In this document: one piece after another, positions 1 through 9,900 of the stretch
Layout: each line of letters opens with the position of its first letter
Position numbering within the stretch: the first letter of the stretch is position 1
NCBI RefSeq assembly: GCF_008000995.1
Contig: NZ_CP042828.1
Coordinates: 1,178,001 to 1,242,000 of the forward strand
DNA length: 64,000 bases
DNA from: Ruania zhangjianzhongii
GTDB lineage: Bacteria; Actinomycetota; Actinomycetes; Actinomycetales; Beutenbergiaceae
Reading direction: 5' to 3'
Position numbers and translations under genes: made by a program
Notes under the pieces: model-generated
Database searches by the model: none
The model's input: the letters and a program-made list of their open reading frames with translations, nothing else
Told to the model about the DNA's origin: nothing

Positions 1-78
1 CCCGCGCCAGCGCCGGCGTCGACGAACGGCCGCACGCCGTTCCTCCTCTGCACCCACCCTCGAGAACGGAGTAGGACG

Positions 79-2841
79 ATGACCCTCAGACCTATCCCTG
101 CGGCGTCGCACGCGCGGCGTCGCCCCACCCCTGCAGCGAGTGCCTCGGTACTGGCTGCGCTGGCGATGACCGCCGCGGCCGTCATCGTCCCGGCGAGCAC
201 TGCCGGGGCGGAACCGGACGCAGAAGACACCCTGCTGGTTTCCGCCGACCAACCGTTTCGAACCGTCACCCACCTGGCGAGCGGTTCGCTCTATGGCATT
301 GCCGACGAGGGAGTGCCTTCGGACGATCTGATCGCGCCGATCGATCCGCACACCTTCGTGCAGATGCCGCCGCACGGAACTCAGCAGCCGACCGGTGACG
401 TCCTCGACGTCTGGCAAACGGCAGCGCGACACGACGCCGGGATCGTGGTGCGGATCGTGGACTACTACCCGGGCTGGCCCTACCAGTTCTCCTGGGAGAA
501 CACCGAAGACCGCAAGGCTTGGGAAGACGTCATCCGGGATGTCGTCGCCGACGTCGAGGCATCCGGGGCGACGAACATCGTCGCCTGGGCGCCGTGGAAC
601 GAGTCCGACCAGACCTGGCTCGAGGAGAACGGGACTTTCGAGGAGTTGTGGGAGTTCAGCTACCGCGTCCTGCGTGAGGAGCTCGGCCCGGACGCGGTGA
701 TCCAGGGACCGAGCTTCTCGGACAACATCACCGATATGCGCCAGTTCCTGGAGTTCGCCAAGGAGACCGGCACGATGCCGGACGTGCTGGAGTGGCACGA
801 GCTCATTCGCGACGACAAGATCCAAGGCGACGTCGAGCAGGTACGCGCGATCCTCGACGATCTTGACCTGGGCGATATGCCCATCGACATTGCCGAGTAC
901 GGCCATCCCCAGGAGGTCGGTATCCCCGGCGCCCTGGTCGGCTACATCGCCAAGTTCGAACGCTTCGGGATCGACCGCGCCGAACTCGCGTTCTGGAATC
1001 AGTCGGGCACCCTCGGCGATCTCCTCGTCGAGCGCGGCGGTGAACCGAACGGCGCCTACTGGCTCTACACCTGGTACGCAGACATGACCGGTCAGATGGT
1101 GACCACTACCCCGCCCTCGAACGAGAGCCCGCTCGACGGGGCCGCGTCGGTCAACGATGCACAGGACGAGGTCCAGGTCATCACCGGCGGCAATAGCGGT
1201 CCGACCACCGTGCGGGTGGAAGGCCTCGAGGCCCTGGACCTCGGCGACGAGGTGACCGTAGAGGTGCAGGTGTCCCCGTCGTACGGCCGCACGACGCCGA
1301 CTGAAGGACCCATCTCCATCTCGACCACCACGTACGAGGTGGGTGAGGACGGCACCATCGACGTCCCGATCGTGATGAACCCCGCCTACGGCTACCGCGT
1401 GCTGGTCACCGATGGCGGCGAAGCGGAGAGCCTGGCCGGGGCCTACACGGTAGACAACGCCAACAGCGGTCTCGCTCTGGACATTGCGGACGGCGCTGTT
1501 GTGCAGTCGGATGCCGCAGGATCGGACCTCTCCACCTGGGAGCTGGTCGAGGCAGGTTCCGGGCTGTATCGGATCGTCGACACCGAGAGCGGTCTGCTCC
1601 TCGGTGTGGACGGCGGGGCCAGTCAGAATGGTGCACCGGCCACCGTCCGTGCGGATGACGGGGCGGACGATCTGCTCTGGCAGCTCGTGCCGGACGGGCA
1701 CGGGAACGTGCGCCTGGCGAACTACGGCACCGGAATGACTCTCGGTGTGGACGAGATGAGCACCGAGAGCGGCGCGGCCATCATCCAGTGGACAGACGGT
1801 TCGCCCACGTCCAACTGCACTGCGGACGGAGAGCGGCAGCCCGGCAGGATCGGAACCGCGCTGGACTTCTGCCACAGTGCCTCCCACGTGACCGTCCCGG
1901 ACGGCACGTTGAGCAACCTCGACGGCGACTGGTCGATCTCTACCTGGATCCAGCCGGCGGCGCTGGAGACCTGGTCGCGGGTGTTCGATCTCGGGGCAGG
2001 TTCGGGTAGCAGCATGTTCCTCACCGTCAACGCGGGCAGCGGCCCCCGCTTCGCCATCACCACCGGCGGGGCCGGAGGAGAGCAGCTCCTCTCCTACGAC
2101 GGGCAGAACTTCTCGCTCGACACCTGGTCGCACGTGGCCGTCACGGTCTCGGGTACCACGGGCACGCTGTACATCGACGGCGAGCCGGTGGCCACGAATG
2201 ACGAGATCACGATCTCTCCAGCGGATCTGGGCGATACGACCGGCCGCAACTACCTGGGCAAATCCCAGTACGGTTCGGACCCGGCGTTCGACGGTGCGTT
2301 GGACGACTTCGCGATCTACTCCCGCGCGCTGAGCAGCGCGGATGTCACCGCGCTCGCCGGCGGCCAGGCCGCGGCCGGCGACGTCCTGAACTACGCCTTC
2401 GACGAGACCGAGGGCGCTACCGTCACGGATTCCTCGGGCAACGGCCGGGACGGGACGATCGTCGTGGGCAGCGGCGTGGGTGGAAGCACCACCGCGACCG
2501 ACGAAGAGACTGCGGACCGGTTCTGGACGTTGGAGCCGGTGCAGTCTGGGCCGGACGCGTGGGCGCCGGAGAGCGTGTACACCGAGGGTGACCGGGTCAG
2601 CTTCGACGGCTCCGAGTGGGAGGCGATGTGGTGGACCCAGAGTCAGGAGCCCGGAGATCCGCACGGCCCATGGCAGGAGATCGTGGTCGACGACTCCGGC
2701 CGCGACGTCTGGACGCCGTCACGCATCTTCGACGAGGGTGACGTGGTGGTCTACCAGGGGACCGAGTATGAGGCCCAGTGGTGGACCCGCAACCAGGAAC
2801 CGGGCGATCCGCATGGTCCCTGGCAGGTGATCGACGGCTGA
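79..2841 (+). CDS. Secreted multidomain glycoside hydrolase (clan GH-A-like) with nested lectin/LamG and two chitin-binding modules
   Basis: Probable extracellular polysaccharide hydrolase; substrate unknown. The 920-residue product starts with a Sec signal peptide (hydrophobic stretch about 22-40, likely cleavage after Ala44). A TIM-barrel-type hydrolase follows (about 50-340): WNE with Glu175 as candidate acid/base and AEYG with Glu273 as candidate nucleophile, a spacing usual for clan GH-A. A beta-sandwich (345-455) leads to a ricin-type beta-trefoil from about 455. A LamG/concanavalin-like domain (about 580-810) seems inserted inside the third trefoil repeat. The C-terminus has two near-identical carbohydrate-binding modules of the CBM5/12 type (about 838-875 and 882-918), each ending DPHGPWQ. 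A GGAGTAGGA ribosome-binding site precedes the ATG. The family assignment is by motif only; GH39-like or GH5-like are both possible. Confidence 0.8.
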   Translation: MTLRPIPAASHARRRPTPAASASVLAALAMTAAAVIVPASTAGAEPDAEDTLLVSADQPFRTVTHLASGSLYGIADEGVPSDDLIAPIDPHTFVQMPPHGTQQPTGDVLDVWQTAARHDAGIVVRIVDYYPGWPYQFSWENTEDRKAWEDVIRDVVADVEASGATNIVAWAPWNESDQTWLEENGTFEELWEFSYRVLREELGPDAVIQGPSFSDNITDMRQFLEFAKETGTMPDVLEWHELIRDDKIQGDVEQVRAILDDLDLGDMPIDIAEYGHPQEVGIPGALVGYIAKFERFGIDRAELAFWNQSGTLGDLLVERGGEPNGAYWLYTWYADMTGQMVTTTPPSNESPLDGAASVNDAQDEVQVITGGNSGPTTVRVEGLEALDLGDEVTVEVQVSPSYGRTTPTEGPISISTTTYEVGEDGTIDVPIVMNPAYGYRVLVTDGGEAESLAGAYTVDNANSGLALDIADGAVVQSDAAGSDLSTWELVEAGSGLYRIVDTESGLLLGVDGGASQNGAPATVRADDGADDLLWQLVPDGHGNVRLANYGTGMTLGVDEMSTESGAAIIQWTDGSPTSNCTADGERQPGRIGTALDFCHSASHVTVPDGTLSNLDGDWSISTWIQPAALETWSRVFDLGAGSGSSMFLTVNAGSGPRFAITTGGAGGEQLLSYDGQNFSLDTWSHVAVTVSGTTGTLYIDGEPVATNDEITISPADLGDTTGRNYLGKSQYGSDPAFDGALDDFAIYSRALSSADVTALAGGQAAAGDVLNYAFDETEGATVTDSSGNGRDGTIVVGSGVGGSTTATDEETADRFWTLEPVQSGPDAWAPESVYTEGDRVSFDGSEWEAMWWTQSQEPGDPHGPWQEIVVDDSGRDVWTPSRIFDEGDVVVYQGTEYEAQWWTRNQEPGDPHGPWQVIDG

Positions 2842-2847
2842 AGCACG

Positions 2848-2883
2848 GCAGCGTCGGTGACCCTGTGGGGTCACCGACGCTGC
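2848..2883. terminator. Intrinsic terminator between convergent genes
   Basis: A perfect 16-bp inverted repeat (2848-2863 with 2868-2883) around a TGTG loop lies 7 bp after the hydrolase stop codon and 26 bp from the end of the convergent acyltransferase gene, so it may serve both strands. Confidence 0.85.
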
Positions 2884-2909
2884 TCTTGTCACTTATTAGC
2901 TGGTGAGTC

Positions 2910-4115
2910 TCAGCGGCGCACCGGGCCGGTCTCGAACCGGTGGTACACCCGGACCAGCGCGATCAGCACCGCTGCCGCCGCCGCGCACCACAGCGGCCAC
3001 TGGGCGAACCAGGCCGGCGTCCACGCGGTGGGCACCTCCAGCCCCAGGCCGAGCAGTGCGACGCCCACCACCGTGAACATCGCCGTGAGGTGCCACAGGT
3101 AGAGGGTCATCGACCGCGCACTCACCCAGCTCACTGCGCGCCGCACCGGGCCGGCCGCCAGCCGGGTCAGCGGTCCGCGCAGCGCGAGCGCCACCGTGGT
3201 GAGCAGCACGCCGTGGGCGAGCGCGGCCAGGGTCGGCGGGCCGAGGTTGGAGATCGCATCGCCGGGCATGCCGATCATGCTGATCGGGTACGGCCCCGCG
3301 GTGGTCAGGGTGATCAGGGCCACCAGGGCGACGGCGGAGGTCACCCACCAGGTTCGTGCGCCCAGCCGAGGCTCGCCACGGCGGGCGTAGGCCAGGCCGA
3401 TCGTGTACGGCACTGTCCAGACGGCGAGCAGGTTCAGCCACGCGAGCTGCGGCGCCACCCCGGTGAACCGGAGCAGGTCCACCGCCACCGGGACCAGGGT
3501 GAGCGCCACCGGGGCAGCCCACCCCACGGCGTCGACCAGGCGGCGCAGCAATGGCGTGAGGATCATCAGGGCCAGGTACACCCCGAGGAACCACAACGGC
3601 TGGGGAACGATCCGGATCACCCGTTCCACCGCCGTCGCCGGTACGCCGAGAAGGGGGAGCAGGAGCGCGGCCAGCAGCCAGGTACCGGCCAGCGCGAGTA
3701 CCGGCAGCACCAGGCGCGGCAGCCGGCGGCGCAGGGTGTGGGTGATGGGGCGAGGGCGTTCCAGCCCAGCGGCGGCGCCCGCTGCGAAGAACAGCAGCGG
3801 CAGCACCTGCAGCACCCAGGTGACCAGCCAGCCGGCGCCCTCGCTCAGGCTGTTGCCGATGCTCAGCGTAGAACCGTCCCAGGCCACCTGCGGCATCAGC
3901 CAGTGCACGCTGAGCACCGCGACGGTGGCCCCGGCGCGGACCAGGTCGATGAACGGATCTCGGGCGCGCCGGTGCGGCGCCCGGGTCTTGGGTGGGGTGG
4001 CCACTGCCGGCAGGGTCTCCACGGCCGTGGCGTGCACCCCGGTGAGCGGGGTCTCGATGGCCGGCGCGGTGGGGCTGAGCCGGGTGGGTGATGGGGGAGC
4101 GAGGGTGCTGGCCAC
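2910..4115 (-). CDS. Acyltransferase 3 family integral membrane protein
   Basis: Membrane acyltransferase of the OafA/acyltransferase-3 type, which moves acyl groups onto cell-envelope glycans or other surface molecules. The 401-residue protein has a soluble Pro/Ala-rich N-tail (1-50), then the family signature DPFIDLVRA with Arg60 and the expected His71 in the first membrane helix. About ten hydrophobic helices follow, ending in an Arg-rich tail. The GTG start at 4115 has an AGGA sequence a few bases upstream. It is transcribed toward the glycoside hydrolase and shares its terminator. The acyl donor and acceptor cannot be inferred. Confidence 0.85.
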   Translation of the reverse strand: MASTLAPPSPTRLSPTAPAIETPLTGVHATAVETLPAVATPPKTRAPHRRARDPFIDLVRAGATVAVLSVHWLMPQVAWDGSTLSIGNSLSEGAGWLVTWVLQVLPLLFFAAGAAAGLERPRPITHTLRRRLPRLVLPVLALAGTWLLAALLLPLLGVPATAVERVIRIVPQPLWFLGVYLALMILTPLLRRLVDAVGWAAPVALTLVPVAVDLLRFTGVAPQLAWLNLLAVWTVPYTIGLAYARRGEPRLGARTWWVTSAVALVALITLTTAGPYPISMIGMPGDAISNLGPPTLAALAHGVLLTTVALALRGPLTRLAAGPVRRAVSWVSARSMTLYLWHLTAMFTVVGVALLGLGLEVPTAWTPAWFAQWPLWCAAAAAVLIALVRVYHRFETGPVRR

Positions 4116-4310
4116 GATGGTCCTGCCGGTCGGGAATCAAGGTCCCTCCCAGTCTTCGAATCGGGCGGGCCCGGCACTATGGAGGAAGCCGCCGCTGCCG
4201 GGGTGGCCGGCCCGAGCGGCTCGCGGGGGACAGCCCCACTGGTGGGCCCTACCGCTGAGACCGCGCCGTCGCACCCACCGCCGCTAGGCCGCGGTGACTG
4301 ACGGGTCGCT

Positions 4311-4387
4311 CGTTACCTGGCTCGCTGACTCGATACCCGGGAGCACGACTCACCGCGCCAGGTCACTACTGCATCGATTCACGCGGC
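4311..4387 (-). repeat. Dispersed palindrome-bearing repeat, copy in reverse orientation
   Basis: Read on the minus strand, this resembles the stretch at 19985-20045: CGCGTGAATC near one end and the shared block GTCGTGCTCCCGGGTATCG about 30 bp further on. A third member lies at 16400-16470. All three copies lie between genes. Confidence 0.55.
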
Positions 4388-4425
4388 GGCGGGCGTGGAG
4401 GCGTGGCAGGCGTGGCGGGCGTGGT

Positions 4426-4447
4426 GGGTGGGTGGGTGCGGGCTGGG
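4426..4447 (+). other. G-quadruplex-like motif
   Basis: Five runs of three G are separated by T, T, TGC and CT spacers, the pattern of a short-loop parallel quadruplex. It sits 17 bp beyond the stop codon of the response-regulator gene, on the opposite strand. Confidence 0.5.
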
Positions 4448-4464
4448 TTGCTGCGGCGGGTGGG

Positions 4465-5127
4465 TCAGGCCTGCTGCAGGTAGCGGACCACCGCCAGCAC
4501 GCGGCGGTGCGCGGCGTCGTCGGAGGGCAGGTCGAGCTTGCCGAAGATCGAGGAGATGTTCTTCTCCACCGCCCCGGCGGACAGGTACAGCGACTTGGCG
4601 ATCGCGGAGTTGGTCCGGCCCAGCGCCATCAGCTCCAGCACTTCGCGCTCGCGCGGGGTGAGCCGGTCCAGAGCAGCACGGTCGGGACTGGAGCGCAGCA
4701 GCTGGCTGATCACCTCCGGGTCCAGCACGGTCTGACCGGCGGCGATCCGCTCCAGGGCATCGACGAACTCGCTCACATCCGCCACCCGGTCCTTGAGCAG
4801 GTACCCGATCGCACGGGCATCCCCGCGCAGCAGCTCGGTAGCGAACCGGGTCTCCACGTACTGGGAGAACAGCAGCACGCCGTGTTCGGGATACCGGCCG
4901 CGCAGCTCCAGGGCGGTGCGCAGGCCTTCGTCGGTGAACGTGGGTGGCATCCGGATGTCGATCACCGCCACATCGCAGGGGGTGCCCGCATCCGCCTGCT
5001 CACCGGCGACGGCGAGCAGCTCCGTGCCGTTGTCCACTGCTGCGACCACGTCGTGCCCCCGCCGGTGCAGCAGCGCGATCAGCCCGTCGCGCAGAATGGC
5101 CGAGTCCTCGGCGATCGCGATCCGCAT
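4465..5127 (-). CDS. LuxR-family (NarL/FixJ) response regulator
   Basis: DNA-binding response regulator, partner of the histidine kinase encoded just upstream. The receiver domain (1-120) has acidic residues Glu7-Asp8, phospho-acceptor Asp57, Ser88 and Lys112. The output domain (about 145-215) is a LuxR helix-turn-helix starting LTPREREVLELMALG. At 220 residues it has the family's usual length. The open frame extends 32 codons further upstream, but that part is Ala/Pro/Gly-rich and unlike a receiver domain, so MRIAIAEDS at 5127 is taken as the start; a GTG three codons earlier is an alternative. No ribosome-binding site is obvious. Confidence 0.9.
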   Translation of the reverse strand: MRIAIAEDSAILRDGLIALLHRRGHDVVAAVDNGTELLAVAGEQADAGTPCDVAVIDIRMPPTFTDEGLRTALELRGRYPEHGVLLFSQYVETRFATELLRGDARAIGYLLKDRVADVSEFVDALERIAAGQTVLDPEVISQLLRSSPDRAALDRLTPREREVLELMALGRTNSAIAKSLYLSAGAVEKNISSIFGKLDLPSDDAAHRRVLAVVRYLQQA

Positions 5128-5325
5128 ACCGGACACGGTAGCGGTCCCGGCAGGCGCGGCAGTCCCGGCGGTCCCGGCTGGCGCGGCTGACCGCGGCCGC
5201 ACCGACGCGGGCGGGACGGCCACCGCCCGGATTGTCGGCGCCCCGCCCCGCCCCGCCCCGGGGCGGCTGGCGGGCTGGGACGGCTGGCGGGCTGGGTCAG
5301 TGCTTGCGTGCTCGCGCGGGCTGGG

Positions 5326-6693
5326 TCAGCGGTCGCGCACCTGCATCGGCAGCGTGATGGTCACTACGGTCGGGCCGCCTTCGGGGCTGTCCACGTGCAG
5401 GGTCCCGTCCACCGAGTCCACCCGATCGCGCAGTCCGGCGAGCCCGCTGCCGTGCCCGTCCGCGCTGGGCACGCCGATCGCCGCGCCGCCGAGGCCGTCG
5501 TCGCGCACGCGCAGCCAGAGCTGGCGCTTGCGTTGCTCCGCCAGCACGTACACCCCGGTGGCGCCGGAGTGCTTGACCGCATTGGTGATCAGCTCGGCGA
5601 TGCTGAAGTAGGCGATCGACTCGATCGACGGGGCCGGGCGCAGGTCCTCGGGCACGTCCACGGTCACCGGCAGCGAGCTGCGCGCGGCCAGCGTCTCCAC
5701 CGCTACGGTCAGTCCGGCCTCCAGCGCTGGCGGGCGGATGCCCCGGGCCAGCTCGCGCAGCTCGGTCAACGCGTCCTTGGTGGCGACGTGTGCCGCTGCG
5801 ACCAGGGTCCGCGCCTCGTCCGGGTCCGTCTCCAGCGACTCTTTTGCCTCGCCCAGCTGCATCGCCAAGGCCACCAGCCGGGCCTGGGTGCCGTCGTGCA
5901 GGTCCCGCTCGATCCAGCGCAGCTTGGCGTCGGCGTTCTCCACCGTGCGGCCTCGTGAGGTCTGCAGCTTGGCCACCCGCAGGCTGTACCGGGTGGGTCC
6001 CAGCAGCAGCCCGATCAGCGCGGTCCACACGGCCGCGAAGCCACGGGCGAGCTGTGGCCAGAGGAACCACAGGATCAGCCCGACCGCGGCATAGGCGGCG
6101 ATCCCGGCCGGAGAGTCCATCGGAGTGCCGTCCCAGAGCATGGCGCCTCGGTGCCAGGTACCGTCCGCGGCCTGCTGCAGTGGCAGGAACCGATACCAGA
6201 TCCCGTAGGTCAGGCAGCCGAGCGCCGTCACCAGGAAAACGATCACCAGCACGGCACTCAGGATCGCCAGCGGGAACGCGATGAACAGGAACAGCACCGC
6301 GCGCCAGCCCGCGCCGTCGCCGATCGTGCGGCCCAGCCCGCGCCAGAACCCCTTCCCCCGGCGCCGCGGCAGCGGCGCGCGCACATCGACGCCGAGGAGC
6401 CGCGCGAACCCCCGGAACATGCCACCCCAGCCGCGGGCCCCTAGCACCAGCCAGCCCGGCACGTACAGGCCCACCACGGTGACCGCCAGCGCCGCGGTGA
6501 GCACCACAGTCAGCACGGCGTAGGCGAAGCCGAACGGTGCTACCAGGAGGATCAGCAGGTGGGTGCCGAAATCGCTCCAGGCGCGCGGGCGGAAGGGAGC
6601 GGACCAGAACTTCTGTGGCCCGCGCCGGCTCGACACCGTCGGCTCCACTGTGATGTCGGTCATAGTAGCGGTAGTGCTCATGTGATCATTCAA
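5326..6693 (-). CDS. Two-component sensor histidine kinase (HisKA_3 type, membrane sensor)
   Basis: Membrane sensor kinase that should phosphorylate the response regulator encoded 198 bp downstream. Four or five hydrophobic helices between residues 43 and 235 form a sensor region of the kind found in actinobacterial cell-envelope kinases. The dimerisation/phosphotransfer helix ERDLHDGTQ carries phospho-acceptor His266. The HATPase domain has the N-box around Asn371 and glycine-rich G1/G2 boxes (about 398-425). Length is 455 residues; an in-frame Met at residue 5 is an alternative start. The signal sensed is unknown. The gap to the regulator gene contains a tandem CGGCTGGCGGGCTGGG duplication. 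Confidence 0.9.
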   Translation of the reverse strand: MNDHMSTTATMTDITVEPTVSSRRGPQKFWSAPFRPRAWSDFGTHLLILLVAPFGFAYAVLTVVLTAALAVTVVGLYVPGWLVLGARGWGGMFRGFARLLGVDVRAPLPRRRGKGFWRGLGRTIGDGAGWRAVLFLFIAFPLAILSAVLVIVFLVTALGCLTYGIWYRFLPLQQAADGTWHRGAMLWDGTPMDSPAGIAAYAAVGLILWFLWPQLARGFAAVWTALIGLLLGPTRYSLRVAKLQTSRGRTVENADAKLRWIERDLHDGTQARLVALAMQLGEAKESLETDPDEARTLVAAAHVATKDALTELRELARGIRPPALEAGLTVAVETLAARSSLPVTVDVPEDLRPAPSIESIAYFSIAELITNAVKHSGATGVYVLAEQRKRQLWLRVRDDGLGGAAIGVPSADGHGSGLAGLRDRVDSVDGTLHVDSPEGGPTVVTITLPMQVRDR

Positions 6694-6999
6694 GTCCCGT
6701 CATCGCAGCTGGACCAGGTGGTTGTCCCCCGTGTGCTAGTGGGGGTGGCCCCCAGCGGGCGCCAACCGAGGCCCGGGCTGCCACCAGAGATGTTTGCGTC
6801 CGCCCCCGGTGTGGGCCAAACTTGGGCCAGGACGGTGTGCGTCGCCTGCCCCCTGCGTGGCGCACGCCGTCCGCTCCAACTCACCGGACGGCCACCCGTT
6901 CCCTGGAAAGTAGTTGTTCCCGGCGAGAACTCGCCCTGGAAGAGTACCTCTCGGCGGGTCCAGCGCTGCGAAACCGGCAGCAGTCGTTAGCGTGGACGC
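6694..6999. other. Divergent promoter region, no gene seen
   Basis: These 306 bases separate the divergent kinase and helicase-like genes. They must hold both promoters, but I could not assign a -35/-10 pair with confidence. A GC-rich hairpin-prone stretch lies around 6725-6760. Confidence 0.4.
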
Positions 7000-9900
7000 G
7001 TGAGGTCTTCCGTGCGCAATCCCTTTGCTGGCTCCGGCCGCCAGCGCGCTGCGGAATCGGCTGGTGCCGAAGCCGCCGAGCGCAGCGCTGCCACTCCCCG
7101 CGAACTGCAGGTGGAGGCGGCGGCCACTCGATGGCGCGCCCGGCTGGCTGACCTGGCCGGTAACAGCCCGCTGTGGGACATCAGCACCCTCGGGGATGCG
7201 ATCGTCGATCTGACCGCCGCTCACCCCTCCGGTATCGCCCAGCTGTACGCGGGCCGGTCCACTCCGCTGAGCAACCTGGTGCGGGAGGGCTCTGCGCTCA
7301 CCAATGCGCGCCGGCGCGCGCGGGTGGTGCTCGCCCGCACCGACGAGCTCGCTCAGCGGTTCGGCGTCGCACCCACGTACGTGGCCATGGGTGTGGCCAC
7401 CTGGCAGAGCGACGGCGCAGCTCACCCGGAGGGGGAGGGCAGCGCTGCCGCAGCCGGTTCAGCGGAGATCGACGACGAACCTGGCAGCACCCCGGCGCTG
7501 GCGGACCCGAACGGGCCGCCGCCCTCGGCGGCCCCCGCCGTAGTGCACGCCCCGGTGCTGCTGCGCCCGGTCCGCCTGGGGGTGCACGGACCAGAGGCGG
7601 AGATCGACCTCGAGCTGGATCCCGCCGTCGAGATCAACAGCCTGTTCGTGCGCGAGCTGAGGGCGCACGGGGTGAACGTCGATCCGGCGGCGATCGCGCG
7701 CTCCACGATGGTCGAGCACGGTTTCACCCCGCGCCCCGCCCTGGAGACCCTGGCCGAGCTGGGGCAGGCGCTCCCGGGTTTCACCCTCGAGCCACGGATC
7801 GTGCTCGGCGCCTTCGTGCACCCCGGGCAGGCGCTCGCCGAGGACCTGCACGATCACGAACGCGACCTGGCCACGCACGATCTGGTGGCCGCGCTCGCCG
7901 GCGTGAGCGCCGCCCGCTCCGCCGTCTCCCTGGACCTGCCCGAGCCCGACCCGACCGACCGTGACCCGGACGCCGAACGCGGCATCGGGGACCTGGACCC
8001 GGCCCAGCAGGACGTCCTGGATGCGGTGGCCACCGGCGCCCACCTGCTGGTGGACTCCCCACCCGGCACCGACGCCGCAGGCACTGTGGCCGCCACCGTG
8101 GCCCAAGCCGCCGCAGACGGCCGCCGGGTGCTGTACGTGCCCGGCACCCGCCGCGCCGGGCAGGCGCTGGTGGACGCGCTGCGGCGGGTGGGCCTCGGCG
8201 ACCTCACCCTGGACCTGAGCAACGACCCGCGCTGGACCACCACTGCCGCCGGGCACCTCCTGGACGGGCTGAACCCGCCCGAGCCGGAGACCGACACCGA
8301 GCAACGGGACCAGGACCGCGAGGCGCTGCGGGCTGCCCGCCGCGAGCTGAGCGACTACCTGAACGCCCTGCACACGGCGCGCGCCCCGTGGGACGCGTCC
8401 GGCTATGACGCCCTGCAGGCGCTGGCCGAACTCACCTCCAGCCGGCCGGGGCCGCGTACCACGGTCCGGGTTCCCTCTGACGCCGTCCGTTCGATGGGAC
8501 CCGAGCAGCGCCAGCACGCCCGCGAGCAGCTCGCTCGTGCCGCAGCGCTGGGCGCGTTCCGGCTCCGGGCCGCCGATACCCCCTGGTTCGGTGCCCGGCT
8601 GACCTCGGCCGAGCACGCCACCGCGACGATGGAGCGGGTGCGTGAGCTGGACGAGCTGATGCCCGCGCTCACCGAGCAGCTCGCCCGCACCGCCGCCCAG
8701 ACCGGGCTGGACGAGGCGGCCACGCTGGCCGAGTGGTCCGAACAGCTGATCCTGCTGGACGGGATCCGCTCCTCGCTGGACGTGTTCACCCCGCAGGTGT
8801 TCGAGCGCTCGGCAGCCGATCTGGTCGCCGCGACCGCTACCCGCGCCTGGCGCGCCCAGCACGGGGCCGACCTGGGCTGGGCTGCCCGCCGCCGACTGCG
8901 CAAACAGGCCAAGGACCTGCTCCGGCCCGGGGTGGCAGTGGGCGATCTGCATGCCGAGCTGCTGGACGTGCAGTCTCGGCGGGACGTGTGGCGCCGGCAC
9001 TGTGCGAGCGGTGGCTGGCCCCGCCTACCGGAGGGGATGAGCGACATCCTCGCCACCGAGAAGCGCGCGACCGACCTGGTGGCTGAGCTCAACCCGGTAC
9101 TGCGCGGTTCGCTCGGGGGAGCGCACGCTCGAGGAGCTGCCCTTGGCCGAGCTCGCTGCTCGGGTATCGCGACTCGGCGCCGACGACGCCACGCTGCGCC
9201 AGCTGCCCGAGCGCGCCGCGGTGCTCGCTCAGCTCAGCGAGATGGGTCTCGGTGACCTGCTCGAGGACCTCAGCCACCGGCGCGTGCCCACGGAGCTGGT
9301 CGGCGCGGAGTTCGACCTGGCCTGGTGGTCCAGCGTGCTCGAGGAGATCCTCTCCGACGATCCGGTGCTCGCCGGTCTGGACTCCTCCACGCTCGACGCC
9401 TCCGCCCAGACGCTGCTGGAGAAGGACCTGGCGCAGGTGGAGAGCCTGACCACTCCGGTACTGATCGCGGTGCGGGAGCACATCCGGGCCGTGATCGCCG
9501 AGGACCGGCCCCGCGCGCAGGAGTTCTACCGCGCCGTGCGCCGCGGCGTGAACGACCTGAAGGAGCTGCTCACCACCTATGCCGCTGCGGCTTGGGCGCC
9601 GCGGCCGGTGTGGGTGGTGCCGCCGATGGTGGTGCCCCAGGTGCTCCCGGCTGCCCGGGACGTGGACCTGCTCGTGCTCGATGCGGTGCAGCACGTTCCG
9701 GTGGAGCAGACGGTGTCGGCGATCGTGCGCTCCCGGCAGGTGGTGGTGGTCGGGGATACCCGCCGCGGCGGTACCGGGCTGATCGGCTCCCTGGACTTCC
9801 TCCCGCGGCTCACGTTGCCGGCCAGCCGGTCCAGTCAGGACGCACACCTGGCGGGGTTCCTGGCCGCGCACGGATACGACGAGGTAGTGCGCCCGCTGCC

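Larger units (their letters stand above)
4116..4464. other. Gene-free interval with dispersed repeat and G-rich tract
   Basis: No convincing gene in these 349 bases. They hold the upstream region of the acyltransferase, a reverse-orientation copy of a dispersed repeat (about 4311-4387), and a G-rich, G-quadruplex-like tract (4426-4447) next to the response-regulator stop codon. Confidence 0.6.
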
